A stretch of 64,000 nt of DNA, from positions 1,178,001-1,242,000 of the forward strand of contig JABFRO010000001.1 of NCBI GenBank assembly GCA_013141125.1. The letters are read 5' to 3'. This DNA comes from Methylophilaceae bacterium. Lineage in GTDB: Bacteria > Pseudomonadota > Gammaproteobacteria > Burkholderiales > Methylophilaceae. How positions within the stretch are numbered: position 1 is the stretch's first letter; each line of letters opens with the position of its first letter. Under the pieces are notes generated by a model. The model was not told the origin of the DNA. It saw only the letters and a program-made list of their open reading frames with translations, and did not search any database. Positions 43,131 through 53,073 of the stretch are shown piece after piece. The position numbers and the translations under genes are program-made.

Positions 43131-44612
43131 TCAGCGTAAAAAGCCTAAACTGTAGACTTGCGGGCGCAATTTCTCGCTTAAATTTTGGTAGGCGCTTTCA
43201 AACGGGGTGAAATCCACGGGTGCGCTGTCGCCGCTTTCATTGCGCCTTTTCAAGGCATTGCGGATTTGATACCAGCCGACATCGGCACGATTCAGCTTCA
43301 ATTCATCGCGCACGCTGCGCACATCGGTGTCGGCGAAAAAGGCTTGCCACAGGCTGCGTCCGGCATCCAACACGACTAGCGCTTCGGGCGATAATGGCGA
43401 TTCGCGTCGGTCGGATGAGGCGTTTTCTGCCGTTATCCGACGTTCGAGTGACGCTGCATCCATGTCGGAAAAGCGTAGCGCCTTCCGACCTACAAGTACT
43501 GAGATGAGAGTCTTTACATTTTGATTGGTTTTCCAAACTAAAAAACCTATGTGGAACTTTCCACTCATACCATCAATAGTTTTGCTATGAACCACAAAAC
43601 TACCTAAATATTTGGCATTCCACATCTCACGGAATTTTTCAAAGTTAGCTGAATTTACATATTTCAATATACTAAACATGGCCAAAGTTGCTGTAGGAAT
43701 TTCTCGTGAAATACGCGCAATAAACTGCGCAAATATCTCATTGCTGGCTTTGCCGTAATTCACCATTGCAGCGGCAATTTTTGTTTTTGCCACGCCCGCT
43801 TTATTGTCACCACCATGACCTGTTCCAGCCTCCGCATATAGCGGATTAATCAACACCAGAATCTTCTTGCCCTCGACGATTGCTTTACGCAAGCCTTCCG
43901 GCACTTTATTGGTGAGGTTATAGTCAATTAAATCCCCCCTACCCCCCTTTTGCAAAGGGGGGTTCTGCGCTTTCTGCTTATTCGCTTGAGACTCCTGAGT
44001 TCCCGCTGCCAACTCCCCACTTTGTAAAAGGGGGGCTGGGGGGGATTTAATGTCGTCGTTCAAATAATCATATTGAAAGCGCTGTGCGGCGACGCAGGTT
44101 TTGGTGGCTTTCATCACGTCCACATCGGCTCCCAATGTTTCAGCCAGCTTGTCGTAGGCTTTATCCACTACCGCCAGCGGCGTGTAATACGCGCCTTTGA
44201 AGTTACGTTCATCCAATGGAATCAGGCTGTCGCGGCCTATCATTTCTACCCATTTATCAAATACCTGCCTGAGGTTATCCGGCGTAATCTGCGTGCGGAT
44301 GATGTCGCCGGTTTGAATCGCAGCTTTGACGGTGCTGATAAATTCGTCTTCATGTGTGGCAAGTTTGAACGAGACGAAATAAGTGCCGATGTAGGCGGAA
44401 ATTTCCGCCAGCGCATCCTGCACGTAATGCAGCAGCTGCGTGAACATGGCATAGCTAGAATTTTTGCTGGTGTCCTTGGCTTCAAACCAAATCTCTTTGG
44501 TGCGAATATCAATCAAGCCCTTGGTAAAACCTTTGAGACCCAGCGCTTTGATATACGCGTCTTTTACGTCTTCTTCACTTCTGGTGGTTTGCAGCGCGGC
44601 GTAAAGACTCAT
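43131..44612 (-). CDS. Decayed adenine-specific methyltransferase/restriction protein with in-frame repeat insertions
   Basis: The N-terminus has a PD-(D/E)xK-like stretch (DIRTKEIWFEAKDTSK). The middle carries YYTPLAVVDKAYD, a damaged catalytic motif IV (INPLYAEAG instead of the expected NPPY) and downstream type IIG/type I-like sequence (GKASNEIFAQFIARIS, IPTATLAMFSILKYVN, FHIGFLVWKTNQ). The SAM-binding motif I is missing: KATKTCVAAQRFQYDYLNDDI joins sequences normally about 30-60 residues apart. Two palindromic repeats are inserted in frame (43928-44050 and 43405-43494). At 493 residues it is much shorter than intact relatives. It is probably inactive although still one open frame. Confidence 0.75.
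   Translation of the reverse strand: MSLYAALQTTRSEEDVKDAYIKALGLKGFTKGLIDIRTKEIWFEAKDTSKNSSYAMFTQLLHYVQDALAEISAYIGTYFVSFKLATHEDEFISTVKAAIQTGDIIRTQITPDNLRQVFDKWVEMIGRDSLIPLDERNFKGAYYTPLAVVDKAYDKLAETLGADVDVMKATKTCVAAQRFQYDYLNDDIKSPPAPLLQSGELAAGTQESQANKQKAQNPPLQKGGRGDLIDYNLTNKVPEGLRKAIVEGKKILVLINPLYAEAGTGHGGDNKAGVAKTKIAAAMVNYGKASNEIFAQFIARISREIPTATLAMFSILKYVNSANFEKFREMWNAKYLGSFVVHSKTIDGMSGKFHIGFLVWKTNQNVKTLISVLVGRKALRFSDMDAASLERRITAENASSDRRESPLSPEALVVLDAGRSLWQAFFADTDVRSVRDELKLNRADVGWYQIRNALKRRNESGDSAPVDFTPFESAYQNLSEKLRPQVYSLGFLR
43405..43494. repeat. REP pair inserted in the methyltransferase gene
   Basis: Hairpin GTCGGAAAAGCG/CGCCTTCCGAC at 43464-43489 with CTAC (GTAG on the minus strand) at 43490-43493, plus a second hairpin GTCGGAT...ATCCGAC at 43410-43441. 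It adds about 35 codons (VGRKALRFSDMDAASLERR) without breaking the frame. Confidence 0.75.
43928..44050. repeat. Palindromic element inserted in frame in the methyltransferase gene
   Basis: The ends TAAATCCCCCC-type and GGGGGGATTTA are complementary, with inner arms CCCCCTTTTGCAAAGGGGGG and CCCCACTTTGTAAAAGGGGG. It encodes a foreign peptide with SPPAPLLQSGE and NPPLQKGGRGDL, a peptide signature seen in many unrelated bacterial ORFs that carry this repeat. Confidence 0.8.
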
Positions 44613-44707
44613 GATGGATTTACAGAATTATTGAGATGCGATTGTATTGCAATATGAGCAAAATATACGAATGTTACGGTTTTGGCTTGACGGACAAAGT
44701 AAGTCCG

Positions 44708-46096
44708 CTAATCATCCACGGAGAACAAGATCTTAACCAGGGTGCCAGTCCCACTTTTGGCATCCTGCAATAGGACTTCGGCACTATGTCGTGCAGCAAT
44801 TTCCTTGACTATGGTCAGCCCCAAACCGCAGCCGGTTTCATCTGTACCCAAAATACGATAGAAGCGTTCAAACACGCGTTCGCGTTTATTGGGTGCAATA
44901 CCAATGCCATTATCTTCCACCGAAAGTTCAATCACTCCCCCGCTCCGGCACACGGCTACGGTAATGCAGCCATTGGCCGGGGTATAGCGAATGGCATTGT
45001 CGATGAGGTTGTTGAGGAGTTCGCGCAATAACACCGTGTTGCCAACCACTTGGCAACCATTCGCCCCAACAAAACCCAAATCCAGTTTTTTTTCCAGCGC
45101 GGCTGGCACCCACGCGCCTGTCACTTCGTGTGCCAGCCGGGATAAATCCAGCGGAATCAATTCCAGTTGATTGACGGCCTCCGGCTCGGCGCGGGCTAAA
45201 GCCAGCAACTGACTCACAAGATGAGATAAATTACTGCTGCTGGTTTGTATTTGTTGCAAGGCATGGGCAACGCGCTCGGGGCTTTCTTCACGCAAAGCCA
45301 GCTCAGCCTGCGTTTTCAAGCCGGCCAGCGGTGTGCGCAATTGGTGTGAGGCATCGGCAATAAAGCGTTGCTGTTTGGCAATTGCGGCGCGCAAACGCTG
45401 CATCAAGTCATTCATGGCACGTAATAAAGGCTGCACTTCCTCCGGTGCATCTATTTCCGGCACTGGGCTAAGATCCTGTATGGAACGGCTGGTGAACGCG
45501 GCGCGCAACCGTTCCAGGCCAGCCAAGCCGCGCTGTACGCCGAAATAAACCATTAACCCGGCCAGGGTAACAATCAACAATTGCGGCAACATCATGCTAA
45601 GGAGGATTTCATTAATCACCTGACTACGTTTGGCCAGCGTTTCAGCCACCACCACCACAGCATTGCCACGCGCGCTGGTGCCGGCAAGCGGTAATGAATA
45701 AGCCACCAAACGCAGCTTGTTGCCATCCAGTTTGCCATCGTAATAAACATGCTCATCCGACAAGGGTAAATTTACAGGCAAAGGCAAATCCGCACGACCC
45801 GTGATCGGCCTGCCTTTCGGGCTACGGATCAAGTAGTAAATCAGGTCATCCTTGTCATATTCCAGCAATTCACGCGCAATATCGGGTAGATCAACCACCA
45901 CCTTGCCACGCTCCACCTCAATCTGATCTGCCAACGACAAGGCTTTGCGAAATAGTGAGCGGTCATAAGCCAGATTGGCAAAATGATGTGCGACAGAATA
46001 AGAGGCTATGGTGCTGATTAACAACAGAGGAACCAACAATACCAATAGCCATTTTAATAGTTGCTGGCGTAACGATCTGGAATAGACGATCTTCAT
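44708..46096 (-). CDS. Sensor histidine kinase (TctE/QseC-like)
   Basis: Membrane kinase of 462 residues: helix 1 (LLKWLLVLLVPLLLISTIASY), a periplasmic 2CSK_N-type sensor domain, helix 2 (MLPQLLIVTLAGLMVYFGV), HAMP, H-box FIADASHQLRTPLAGLK with the phospho-accepting His, N-box LLNNLIDNAIRYT, and G-boxes VEDNGIGI and GCGLGLTIV. Its start overlaps the stop codon of the response regulator gene by four bases. The ligand is not known; TctE relatives sense tricarboxylates. Confidence 0.93.
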   Translation of the reverse strand: MKIVYSRSLRQQLLKWLLVLLVPLLLISTIASYSVAHHFANLAYDRSLFRKALSLADQIEVERGKVVVDLPDIARELLEYDKDDLIYYLIRSPKGRPITGRADLPLPVNLPLSDEHVYYDGKLDGNKLRLVAYSLPLAGTSARGNAVVVVAETLAKRSQVINEILLSMMLPQLLIVTLAGLMVYFGVQRGLAGLERLRAAFTSRSIQDLSPVPEIDAPEEVQPLLRAMNDLMQRLRAAIAKQQRFIADASHQLRTPLAGLKTQAELALREESPERVAHALQQIQTSSSNLSHLVSQLLALARAEPEAVNQLELIPLDLSRLAHEVTGAWVPAALEKKLDLGFVGANGCQVVGNTVLLRELLNNLIDNAIRYTPANGCITVAVCRSGGVIELSVEDNGIGIAPNKRERVFERFYRILGTDETGCGLGLTIVKEIAARHSAEVLLQDAKSGTGTLVKILFSVDD

Positions 46097-46770
46097 AGTA
46101 GCGGTTCGGATTTTTCCATCAGATAACCCAGACCGCGGATGGTACGAATCTGAATATCGCAGGCTTTAAGTTTTTTGCGTAAACGATGCACATAAACTTC
46201 AATCGCATTTTCGCCTATATCATCTTCCCAGCTACATAAACGTTCCATGATTTGCTCTTTATTGACCACGCTTCCGGTTTTAAGCATCAATATTTCCAGC
46301 ACGGCCAGCTCGCGTGCAGAAAGCTCCAACGGCTCTGTACCTATCATCACGCGTCTAGCGGCTGTATCCAGCACCAGTTTACCCAGCTCCAATTGCGCGC
46401 TGTTGGCCGATTGACCGCGGCGTATCAGCGCGCGCACTCGCGCTTCCAGCTCTGCCAGTTTGAATGGCTTGGCCAAGTAATCGTCTGCGCCCAGATCCAG
46501 ACCTTTGACACGATCATCCACATCATCGCGCGCGGTCAATATCATCACCGGTGTCTGGCTGCCGCGCTGCCGCAAGCGCCGTAACACATCAAAACCACTA
46601 AGCCTGGGCAGACCCAAATCAAGAATCACCAGATCATACGATTGTATCGTTAATATATGATCGGCTTTTTCGCCATTGGCAGCATGGTCAACCGCATAGC
46701 CGGATTGCTGCAAGGAGTGGCACAAACCGTCAGCCAGCACCGGATCATCTTCAACAATTAATATACGCAT
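46093..46770 (-). CDS. OmpR-family response regulator (TctD/QseB-like)
   Basis: The receiver domain has the acidic pair EDDPV, the phospho-acceptor Asp51 in DLVILDLGLP, and Lys in YLAKPF. It is followed by a winged-helix DNA-binding domain (ELSARELAVLEILM, IEVYVHRLRKKL). It is co-transcribed with the kinase downstream. Confidence 0.95.
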   Translation of the reverse strand: MRILIVEDDPVLADGLCHSLQQSGYAVDHAANGEKADHILTIQSYDLVILDLGLPRLSGFDVLRRLRQRGSQTPVMILTARDDVDDRVKGLDLGADDYLAKPFKLAELEARVRALIRRGQSANSAQLELGKLVLDTAARRVMIGTEPLELSARELAVLEILMLKTGSVVNKEQIMERLCSWEDDIGENAIEVYVHRLRKKLKACDIQIRTIRGLGYLMEKSEPLL

Positions 46771-46900
46771 ATTTTTTATAAAAAAGGAATGTTGTAAGGT
46801 TGGGGTAAGTTTGTCGGCATAAAGTTCTATTCACGGGGAAGCAAACCACAATGGCAAGCGACCTTGAGTGTAATATCAATTCACAACTCTGGAGATTTAA

Positions 46901-47161
46901 ATGAACAAATTTTTGACTGCTTTACTGACTGGCCTTTTTGCTGCTTCTATCAGCGTAACTGCTTTTGCTGCTGATGCAGCTAAAACAGCTGCTCCTGCCC
47001 CTGCTGTAGCGGCTACTCCAGCACCAGTGGCAGCTGAAGCGCCAGCTGCTAAAGAAAAACCAGCTGCTCCTGCGGCTAAACATGCCAAATCTAAAGCTGA
47101 AAAAGTGGCTAAGAAAGCCACCGTTGCTCCTGCTGAAGCTGCTCCTGCTGCTGCCAAATAA
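46901..47161 (+). CDS. Small secreted Ala/Lys/Pro-rich protein
   Basis: Signal peptide MNKFLTALLTGLFAASISVTAFA, then 63 residues made almost only of Ala, Pro, Lys, Val and Glu (AAPAPAVAATPAPVAAEAP; AKSKAEKVAKKA). The mature protein must be disordered and basic. A GGAG site is present and a strong terminator follows, so it is monocistronic and probably well expressed. The function is unknown. It lies divergent from the two-component operon. Confidence 0.75.
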   Translation: MNKFLTALLTGLFAASISVTAFAADAAKTAAPAPAVAATPAPVAAEAPAAKEKPAAPAAKHAKSKAEKVAKKATVAPAEAAPAAAK

Positions 47162-47193
47162 GCTTGTTAATGTATTAGTTTTACATTAAATTG

Positions 47194-47232
47194 AAAAAGA
47201 GGCCGAGGATATATATCCTCGGCCTCTTTTTT
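47194..47232. terminator. Strong intrinsic terminator
   Basis: AAAAAGAGGCCGAGGAT-ATAT-ATCCTCGGCCTCTTTTTT: a perfect stem with A and T tracts on both sides, so it can act in both directions, 32 bp after the Ala-rich gene. Confidence 0.92.
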
Positions 47233-47459
47233 ATTTATGAAATACCCGGGTTAATAAAACTTAAAATTTCATATCTATTCATAGAAGTGTAACACTCTAG
47301 CCTTAGTCTGCAATCTGGTGGTCACCTCTCGCAGTCACCAATGTAGTTAAACCGCATAGCTCGCGCAAAACCATTAGTTGCACCGGATCTGATTTGGAAA
47401 CTTGAATGTATGAGGCGGCCAATTGTCTTTTCTTCTTTTATCCTAAAAAGAGTGGCCCT

Positions 47460-47909
47460 ATGAGCCGAAAAAAACTATTGTTTATACTGCCCTTGCTGCT
47501 GCCTTTAAATAGCCAGGCGCATGAGTCGCAAACCTGTGCTTCTACGATTAGCGAATTGCGCGTGATGCTTAGTGATCAGACTTTCCCTCTGAAATGGGAA
47601 GAAACTTCAATGGATGACGGAAAGCCTTTAGTGGTATCAATTTATGAAAATAACGGCAATCTATCTCTGAGTTTCAACAAAACCAGTGAGGGGTTTTGGG
47701 CGGAGAGTGCCGGCACTATCTGTCAATCAGGTGCAGTTCTTGAAACCAGATTTAGCCGAGAGCAGATTCGATTGGGGCCAGCGGCCAACTGGACGGTTCG
47801 TTTTGCTCTAAGAAAAGGTGGGAAATTCACCTTAACAAAATTCGGAACAGATCAGTTAAAAATAGCGACAAGTGGCTGGAGTGGTGTTTTTACTCCCAAG
47901 TTGAAGTAG
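47460..47909 (+). CDS. Secreted protein of unknown function
   Basis: Starting at the ATG at 47460 (the frame is open from 47406), the signal peptide MSRKKLLFILPLLLPLNSQAH is obvious. The mature part of about 130 residues contains two Cys (TCAST and TICQSG) likely to pair, and beta-rich sequence (ENNGNLSLSFNKTSEGFW; WTVRFALRKGGKFTL). No family is recognised. MITE-like remnant sequence lies upstream (TTGGAAACTTGAATG, near 47394). Confidence 0.6.
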   Translation: MSRKKLLFILPLLLPLNSQAHESQTCASTISELRVMLSDQTFPLKWEETSMDDGKPLVVSIYENNGNLSLSFNKTSEGFWAESAGTICQSGAVLETRFSREQIRLGPAANWTVRFALRKGGKFTLTKFGTDQLKIATSGWSGVFTPKLK

Positions 47910-48046
47910 TTTGATTCCAATTGAAGCCGTTTGATTAGGCCGCTGAACAGAATTCATACCTGGGAGCCTGGCCATTTAACTCTGAATGTCCATAGTGCTG
48001 CACAGTGTACAAATAAGAGAATTTCGCAGCATTTTTTGTTGCGACT

Positions 48047-48388
48047 TTAATGCTTGCCTTCCTTTGCCATATTGATGGAATACTTGGGGATTTCCACCAC
48101 CAGATCCTCAGTGCCAACAACTGCTTGGCAGGAGAGGCGCGATTGTGGCTCCAGTCCCCAGGCTTTATCCAGCAGGTCATCTTCCGCTTCACTGGAAGCA
48201 GCAAGTGACTTGAAGCCTTCGCGCACAATGACGTGGCAAGTGGTACAGGCGCAGGCTTTTTCACAGGCGTGGTCGATGTCAATGTCGTGACCCAGCAGAT
48301 TATCGCAAATGGTGACACCACTGATCGCTTCAATTACCGCGCCTTCGGGGCAGAGTTCAACATGGGGTAGAACGATGATTTGTGGCAT
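48047..48388 (-). CDS. fdx: Isc-system [2Fe-2S] ferredoxin
   Basis: An adrenodoxin-type ferredoxin of 113 residues with cluster ligands Cys42, Cys48, Cys51 (CEKACACTTC) and Cys87 (RLSCQAVV). It donates electrons during Fe-S cluster assembly on IscU. It is the last gene of the isc operon, 13 bp after hscA. Confidence 0.95.
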   Translation of the reverse strand: MPQIIVLPHVELCPEGAVIEAISGVTICDNLLGHDIDIDHACEKACACTTCHVIVREGFKSLAASSEAEDDLLDKAWGLEPQSRLSCQAVVGTEDLVVEIPKYSINMAKEGKH

Positions 48389-48401
48389 GGTTTTTGGCTT
48401 T

Positions 48402-50282
48402 TCAGATTTCTAAGGTTTTCAGGTTCTTTCCCGTCAACGCCTGATGGATGGTGACATCCATGCGCCTTGCGGCAAAGGCTTCAGTGGCTTTGTTCAGCGC
48501 TTCGGTTGCGGTTTGGATGGCACGGGCATCATTGCCTTGAATGGTAGTTTTCAGCTGCTTCATTTCCTGCTCTATCGCCAGCCGTTCCTGCACATCGAGC
48601 AAGGTTTCACCGTCTTTGCTCAGCGCGTTGGCGATGGCTTCTATAAGACGTTCCGCATCCACAGCAGCCTCGCGCAGCATACGCGCTTTTTTGTCTTCTT
48701 CCGCGCTGGCGTAGGAGGTTTGCAACATGTTGATGATGGCATCTTCGCTTAAACCATACGAAGGTTTGACCACGATGTGCGATTCCACGCCGCTGGCTTG
48801 TTCCCGCGCGCTGACGGAGAGTAAACCATCGGCATCAATCTGAAAGGTGACGCGTATACGTGCGGCTCCGGCGGCCATCGGCGGGATGCCGCGCAGTTCA
48901 AAACGCGCCAGCGAGCGGCAGGCGGAAACCAGATCGCGTTCGCCTTGTAACACATGGATGCTCATCGCGGTTTGGCCGTCTTTGAAAGTAGTAAAATCCT
49001 GCGCGCGCGCCACCGGCAAGGTGGAGTTGCGCGGGATGATTTTTTCCACCAATCCGCCCATGGTTTCCAAACCCAAAGACAGCGGAATCACATCCAGCAG
49101 CAATAAATCATCTTGCCCGCGATTGCCCGCCAGAATGTTGGCCTGTATCGCCGCGCCCAGCGCCACCACTTTATCTGGGTCAAGATTGGTGAGCGGGTCT
49201 TGTCCAAAAAATTCCGCTACCGCCAAATGCACATGCGGCATACGCGTGGCACCGCCCACCATGACCACGCCCTTGATTTCTTCCACCGTTAAATTGGCAT
49301 CGCGCAAGGCACGGCGCACGGCGCTTAAGGTTTTGCTCACCAAGGGCTGCGTCAATGCATTGAATTGACCGCTGCTCAGCGTGAGATTGATGACCTCGCC
49401 GCGCGCTTCATCACTGGTCAATACATAGGTGATTTGTGCTTCCATGTGGTCGGTCAGCCACTCTTTGGCTTCCCGTGCACGGGTTAGCAAAAAGCGCGTA
49501 TCTTCGGCATTCAGCGGCGGGGCTTTGGCTTGCTCCAGCACCCAACAGAAAATGCGGCGATCAAAATCATCCCCGCCCAGCGCAGAATCGCCATTGGTGG
49601 CCAGCACTTCAAACACGCCTTTGCTCAAGCGCAAAATGGAGACATCAAACGTGCCGCCACCCAGATCATAAATTACATACACACCCTCAGCGGCGTTATC
49701 CAGACCATAAGCCACGGCAGCGGCGGTGGGTTCATTGAGCAGGCGTAACACGGTCAATCCGGCGAGGCGCGCGGCATCCTTGGTGGCCTGGCGCTGTGCA
49801 TCATCAAAATAGGCAGGTACGGTAATCACGGCACCGGTCAGCTCGCCGCCAAGTGCTCTTTCCGCCCGGATTTTTAATACCTTCAGAATTTCCGCCGAAA
49901 TTTCCACCGGGCTTTTGACCCCGGCGCGGGTGGTGATTTGCGCCATACCCGGCGCATCTACAAAGCGATAAGGCAGATGGGCAATATCCATGATGTCGGA
50001 GATGCCACGTCCCATCAGACGCTTGGCAGAAACGATGGTATTTTGCGGATCAAGACTTTGCTGCGCCTGGGCTTTGTGCCCAACTTCAACCTTGCCATCC
50101 GGCAAATAACGCACCACCGAAGGCAGCAAAGCGTGCCCGTATTCATCCAGCAACACGTTGCTCATGCCGCTGCGCACGGTGGCGACCAGCGAATTGGTCG
50201 TGCCAAGATCAATGCCAACCGCCAATTTATGTTGATGTGGTGCGGCACTCATGCCGGGTTCTGCGATTTGTAGTAATGCCAT
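48402..50282 (-). CDS. hscA: Fe-S cluster assembly chaperone HscA
   Basis: An Hsp70-type ATPase dedicated to IscU. The nucleotide-binding domain has [26 protein letters not shown] and [10 protein letters not shown]; the substrate-binding domain follows. Length 626 is typical of HscA. It binds the LPPVK motif of IscU to release the cluster. No clear Shine-Dalgarno precedes the ATG, and 133 bp separate it from hscB. Confidence 0.96.
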   Translation of the reverse strand: MALLQIAEPGMSAAPHQHKLAVGIDLGTTNSLVATVRSGMSNVLLDEYGHALLPSVVRYLPDGKVEVGHKAQAQQSLDPQNTIVSAKRLMGRGISDIMDIAHLPYRFVDAPGMAQITTRAGVKSPVEISAEILKVLKIRAERALGGELTGAVITVPAYFDDAQRQATKDAARLAGLTVLRLLNEPTAAAVAYGLDNAAEGVYVIYDLGGGTFDVSILRLSKGVFEVLATNGDSALGGDDFDRRIFCWVLEQAKAPPLNAEDTRFLLTRAREAKEWLTDHMEAQITYVLTSDEARGEVINLTLSSGQFNALTQPLVSKTLSAVRRALRDANLTVEEIKGVVMVGGATRMPHVHLAVAEFFGQDPLTNLDPDKVVALGAAIQANILAGNRGQDDLLLLDVIPLSLGLETMGGLVEKIIPRNSTLPVARAQDFTTFKDGQTAMSIHVLQGERDLVSACRSLARFELRGIPPMAAGAARIRVTFQIDADGLLSVSAREQASGVESHIVVKPSYGLSEDAIINMLQTSYASAEEDKKARMLREAAVDAERLIEAIANALSKDGETLLDVQERLAIEQEMKQLKTTIQGNDARAIQTATEALNKATEAFAARRMDVTIHQALTGKNLKTLEI

Positions 50283-50415
50283 AGGGTTTATTGGTTAATA
50301 GCGGTCTGGTTTGTTAATGGATGTTACGTGACGATTTTGTATGCGGCAGGTTTGAAACTTGCCCCTACGGTGCCTCGAATATTTGTATATTTGTGATGAG
50401 CGTATTCGCTATTAT

Positions 50416-50946
50416 CTAGTCTTCCAACTTGATAATAGCCTGTTCTATATCCGCACGTACTTTATCAATAAAAGCCAGTTTGCGCACGGCGGCGCTGGCT
50501 TCATGCAGCGCTTTATTTTCATCCAGGGCAATATGTAGCTGTTCTTGCAAGACTTTGGCTTCCAGACGTATGGTTTTCAGCAGATGCTCCAGCGCGGGAA
50601 TATCCTCGGCCTCGCTGGCTTCGGCTATGGCTTCGCGCCATTCCATTTGCAGCATGAGAAAATCGGCGGGCATGGCGGTATTGCTTTCCTCCTGCGTATC
50701 CACGCCTTGCAATTGCAATAAATAGCGCGCGCGTGCCGTGGGGTTTTTCAGGGTGGCGTAAGCATCGTTGACTTGCGTGGCTATCTGTAAGGAGTGCAGG
50801 CGTTCATGCGGGCTGGCACTGGCGAAGCGATCCGGGTGCACTTCGGATTGCAGGCGGCGATAGTTTTGATCGAGACTGGTAGAATCCAGTGCAAATTGTT
50901 CGGGCAGGCCAAACAGAGCAAAGTGGTTTTGATTAAATTCTGCCAT
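50416..50946 (-). CDS. hscB: Fe-S cluster co-chaperone HscB
   Basis: A 176-residue J-protein with the HPD motif in SEVHPDRFASASPHERL and a C-terminal three-helix IscU-binding domain. It recruits IscU to HscA and stimulates its ATPase. TAAGGA precedes the ATG. It lies 14 bp after iscA. Confidence 0.95.
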   Translation of the reverse strand: MAEFNQNHFALFGLPEQFALDSTSLDQNYRRLQSEVHPDRFASASPHERLHSLQIATQVNDAYATLKNPTARARYLLQLQGVDTQEESNTAMPADFLMLQMEWREAIAEASEAEDIPALEHLLKTIRLEAKVLQEQLHIALDENKALHEASAAVRKLAFIDKVRADIEQAIIKLED

Positions 50947-50960
50947 GATTCCTTATGTAA

Positions 50961-51284
50961 CTAAACAGTAAAGCTTTCACCGCAGCCGCACTCGTCTTTC
51001 ACATTTGGATTGTTGAATTTAAAGCCTTCGTTCAAGCCTTCCTTGGTGAAATCCAGTTCTGTGCCGTCGAGGTAAGCCAGGCTTCTGGGGTCTACGATGA
51101 CTTTGACACCGTGACATTCAAAGGACTGGTCTTCGGGCAGGGTTTCATCGACAAATTCCAGGGTATACGCCATGCCGGAACAGCCTGTGGTTTTAACGCC
51201 CAGACGCAAACCTATGCCTTTGCCACGGTTGGCGAGGAATTTTTCTACACGATCAGCGGCCGCTTGAGTAAGTGTGATTGCCAT
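50961..51284 (-). CDS. iscA: Iron-sulfur cluster assembly protein IscA
   Basis: An A-type carrier of 107 residues with the three conserved cysteines: Cys35 (TTGCSGMAY), Cys99 and Cys101 (CGCGESF). It transfers Fe-S clusters to apo-proteins. It starts 7 bp after iscU with GAGGT as ribosome binding site. Confidence 0.96.
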   Translation of the reverse strand: MAITLTQAAADRVEKFLANRGKGIGLRLGVKTTGCSGMAYTLEFVDETLPEDQSFECHGVKVIVDPRSLAYLDGTELDFTKEGLNEGFKFNNPNVKDECGCGESFTV

Positions 51285-51291
51285 GTTTACC

Positions 51292-51690
51292 TCAAGCCGC
51301 TACTTTAGCTGAAGACTGCTTGGCCTTTAAATCAGCCACCGCCGCGCGGATGGCATCTTCTGCCAGTACCGAGCAGTGAATTTTCACCGGCGGCAAAGCC
51401 AGTTCTTCGGCAATGTCGGAATTTTTGATTTCCATGACTTGATCCAGGGTTTTGCCCTTGATCCATTCGGTGACCAGTGAGCTGGATGCAATGGCTGAAC
51501 CGCAGCCGTAGGTTTTGAATTTGGCATCCTGAATAATGCCGTCATCACCCACCTTGATTTGCAACTTCATCACATCGCCGCAAGCGGGAGCGCCAACCAT
51601 GCCCGTGCCCACATGTGGATCGCTTTTGTCCATGGAACCTACATTGCGCGGATTTTCGTAGTGATCCAAAACTTTTTCTGAATATGCCAT
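51292..51690 (-). CDS. iscU: Fe-S cluster scaffold IscU
   Basis: A 132-residue scaffold: ligands Cys37 (APACGD), Cys63 (YGCGSA) and His105-Cys106 (KIHCSV), with the HscA-recognition motif LPPVK directly before. AAGGAG lies before the ATG. The 109-bp gap to iscS contains an inverted repeat. Confidence 0.97.
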   Translation of the reverse strand: MAYSEKVLDHYENPRNVGSMDKSDPHVGTGMVGAPACGDVMKLQIKVGDDGIIQDAKFKTYGCGSAIASSSLVTEWIKGKTLDQVMEIKNSDIAEELALPPVKIHCSVLAEDAIRAAVADLKAKQSSAKVAA

Positions 51691-51707
51691 TTTAATACTC
51701 CTTGTTA

Positions 51708-51796
51708 CTTAGTCGTTAGACGTTAGTTTGTGGTCGTTAGTTGCTCTGCATGATTTAGTTTTGAACTGCCGACTAAGAACTACAGACTAACAACTG
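51708..51796. repeat. Imperfect inverted repeat between iscS and iscU
   Basis: CTTAGTCGTTAGACGTTAGT (from 51708) is mirrored by ACTAAGAACTACAGACTAAC (to about 51792). It fills almost the entire gap inside the operon and could modulate the iscRS:iscUA transcript ratio or be a small mobile repeat. Confidence 0.5.
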
Positions 51797-51799
51797 CTT

Positions 51800-53014
51800 T
51801 TAATGTGCTGCCCATTGTACCGAGTTCAAATCTATGCCGTCTTGATACATTTCCCACAGCGGTGACAGCTCGCGCAGTTTGCCAATTTTGTCTTTCATTA
51901 GTGCTACGGTAAAGTCGATTTCTTCTTCGGTAGTAAAGCGACCGATGGAGAAACGAATCGAGCTGTGCGCTAGTTCATCCGAACGTCCCAAGGCACGCAA
52001 TACATAACTAGGCTCCAGACTGGCGGAAGTACAGGCCGAGCCGCTGGAAACCGCTATATCCTTGACCGCCATAATCAGCGATTCACCTTCTACAAAATTG
52101 AAACTGATGTTCAGATTATGCGGTACGCGCTGGTCAAGATCACCATTGACGTAGACTTCTTCAATCTCTTGCAAGCCGCTCAATAATTTGTCGCGCAAGC
52201 GGCGGATGCGCACATTTTCCAGCGCCATTTCCTCGCGCGCAATGCGGAAAGCTTCGCCCATGCCGACGATCTGGTGCGTGGCTAAAGTGCCTGAGCGCAT
52301 ACCGCGCTCATGACCGCCGCCATGCATTTGCGCTTCAATGCGGATTCTGGGTTTGCGGCGCACATAAAGCGCACCTATGCCTTTGGGGCCGTAGGTTTTA
52401 TGCGCGGAAAAGCTCATCAAATCGACGGGCAGTTGTTCCAGATCAATCGCCACTTTGCCCGTGGCCTGCGCCGCATCCACATGAAAAATAATGCCTTGTT
52501 CGCGGCAAATATTGCCAATGGCGACGATATCCTGAATCACGCCGATTTCATTATTAACCAGCATGACCGAAGCCAGCACTGTATCCGGGCGCAGGGCGGC
52601 GCGGAATTTTTCTATATCCAGCAAACCATTCGGTTCCGGCGATAAAAAGGTGGATTCAAAGCCCACACGTTCCAGTTCGCGTACCGGGTCAATCACTGCC
52701 TTGTGTTCGGTTTGCATGGTAACAATATGCTTGCCCTTGCCGCTGTAGAAATGCGCTGCACCTTTGATGGCAAGATTGTTGGATTCGGTCGCGCCGGAAG
52801 TCCAGACGATTTCGCGCGGATCGGCATTCACCAGTTTGGCCACTTCTTCACGCGCATTTTCCACGGCTTCTTCCGCCGTCCAGCCAAAAGCATGGCTACG
52901 CGAAGCCGGATTGCCGAAATGTTCGGTCAGATACGGGATCATTTTTTCCGCCACGCGTTTGTCTACCGGTGTGGTGGCTGAATAATCGAGGTAAATCGGG
53001 GTTTTGACGCTCAT
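51800..53014 (-). CDS. iscS: Cysteine desulfurase IscS
   Basis: A PLP enzyme of 404 residues that removes sulfur from cysteine for Fe-S and thio-cofactor synthesis. The PLP lysine is in [12 protein letters not shown], and the mobile catalytic Cys is in [13 protein letters not shown]. The C-terminus ends in NSVQWAAH, as in group I IscS. ACAAGGA precedes the ATG. It lies directly after a second desulfurase gene. Confidence 0.97.
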   Translation of the reverse strand: MSVKTPIYLDYSATTPVDKRVAEKMIPYLTEHFGNPASRSHAFGWTAEEAVENAREEVAKLVNADPREIVWTSGATESNNLAIKGAAHFYSGKGKHIVTMQTEHKAVIDPVRELERVGFESTFLSPEPNGLLDIEKFRAALRPDTVLASVMLVNNEIGVIQDIVAIGNICREQGIIFHVDAAQATGKVAIDLEQLPVDLMSFSAHKTYGPKGIGALYVRRKPRIRIEAQMHGGGHERGMRSGTLATHQIVGMGEAFRIAREEMALENVRIRRLRDKLLSGLQEIEEVYVNGDLDQRVPHNLNISFNFVEGESLIMAVKDIAVSSGSACTSASLEPSYVLRALGRSDELAHSSIRFSIGRFTTEEEIDFTVALMKDKIGKLRELSPLWEMYQDGIDLNSVQWAAH

Positions 53015-53073
53015 TAAAGTATTCCTTGTTTATTTCTTATCGTTTTTCTAAAACGCGCAGTGCGTGGTATTTT

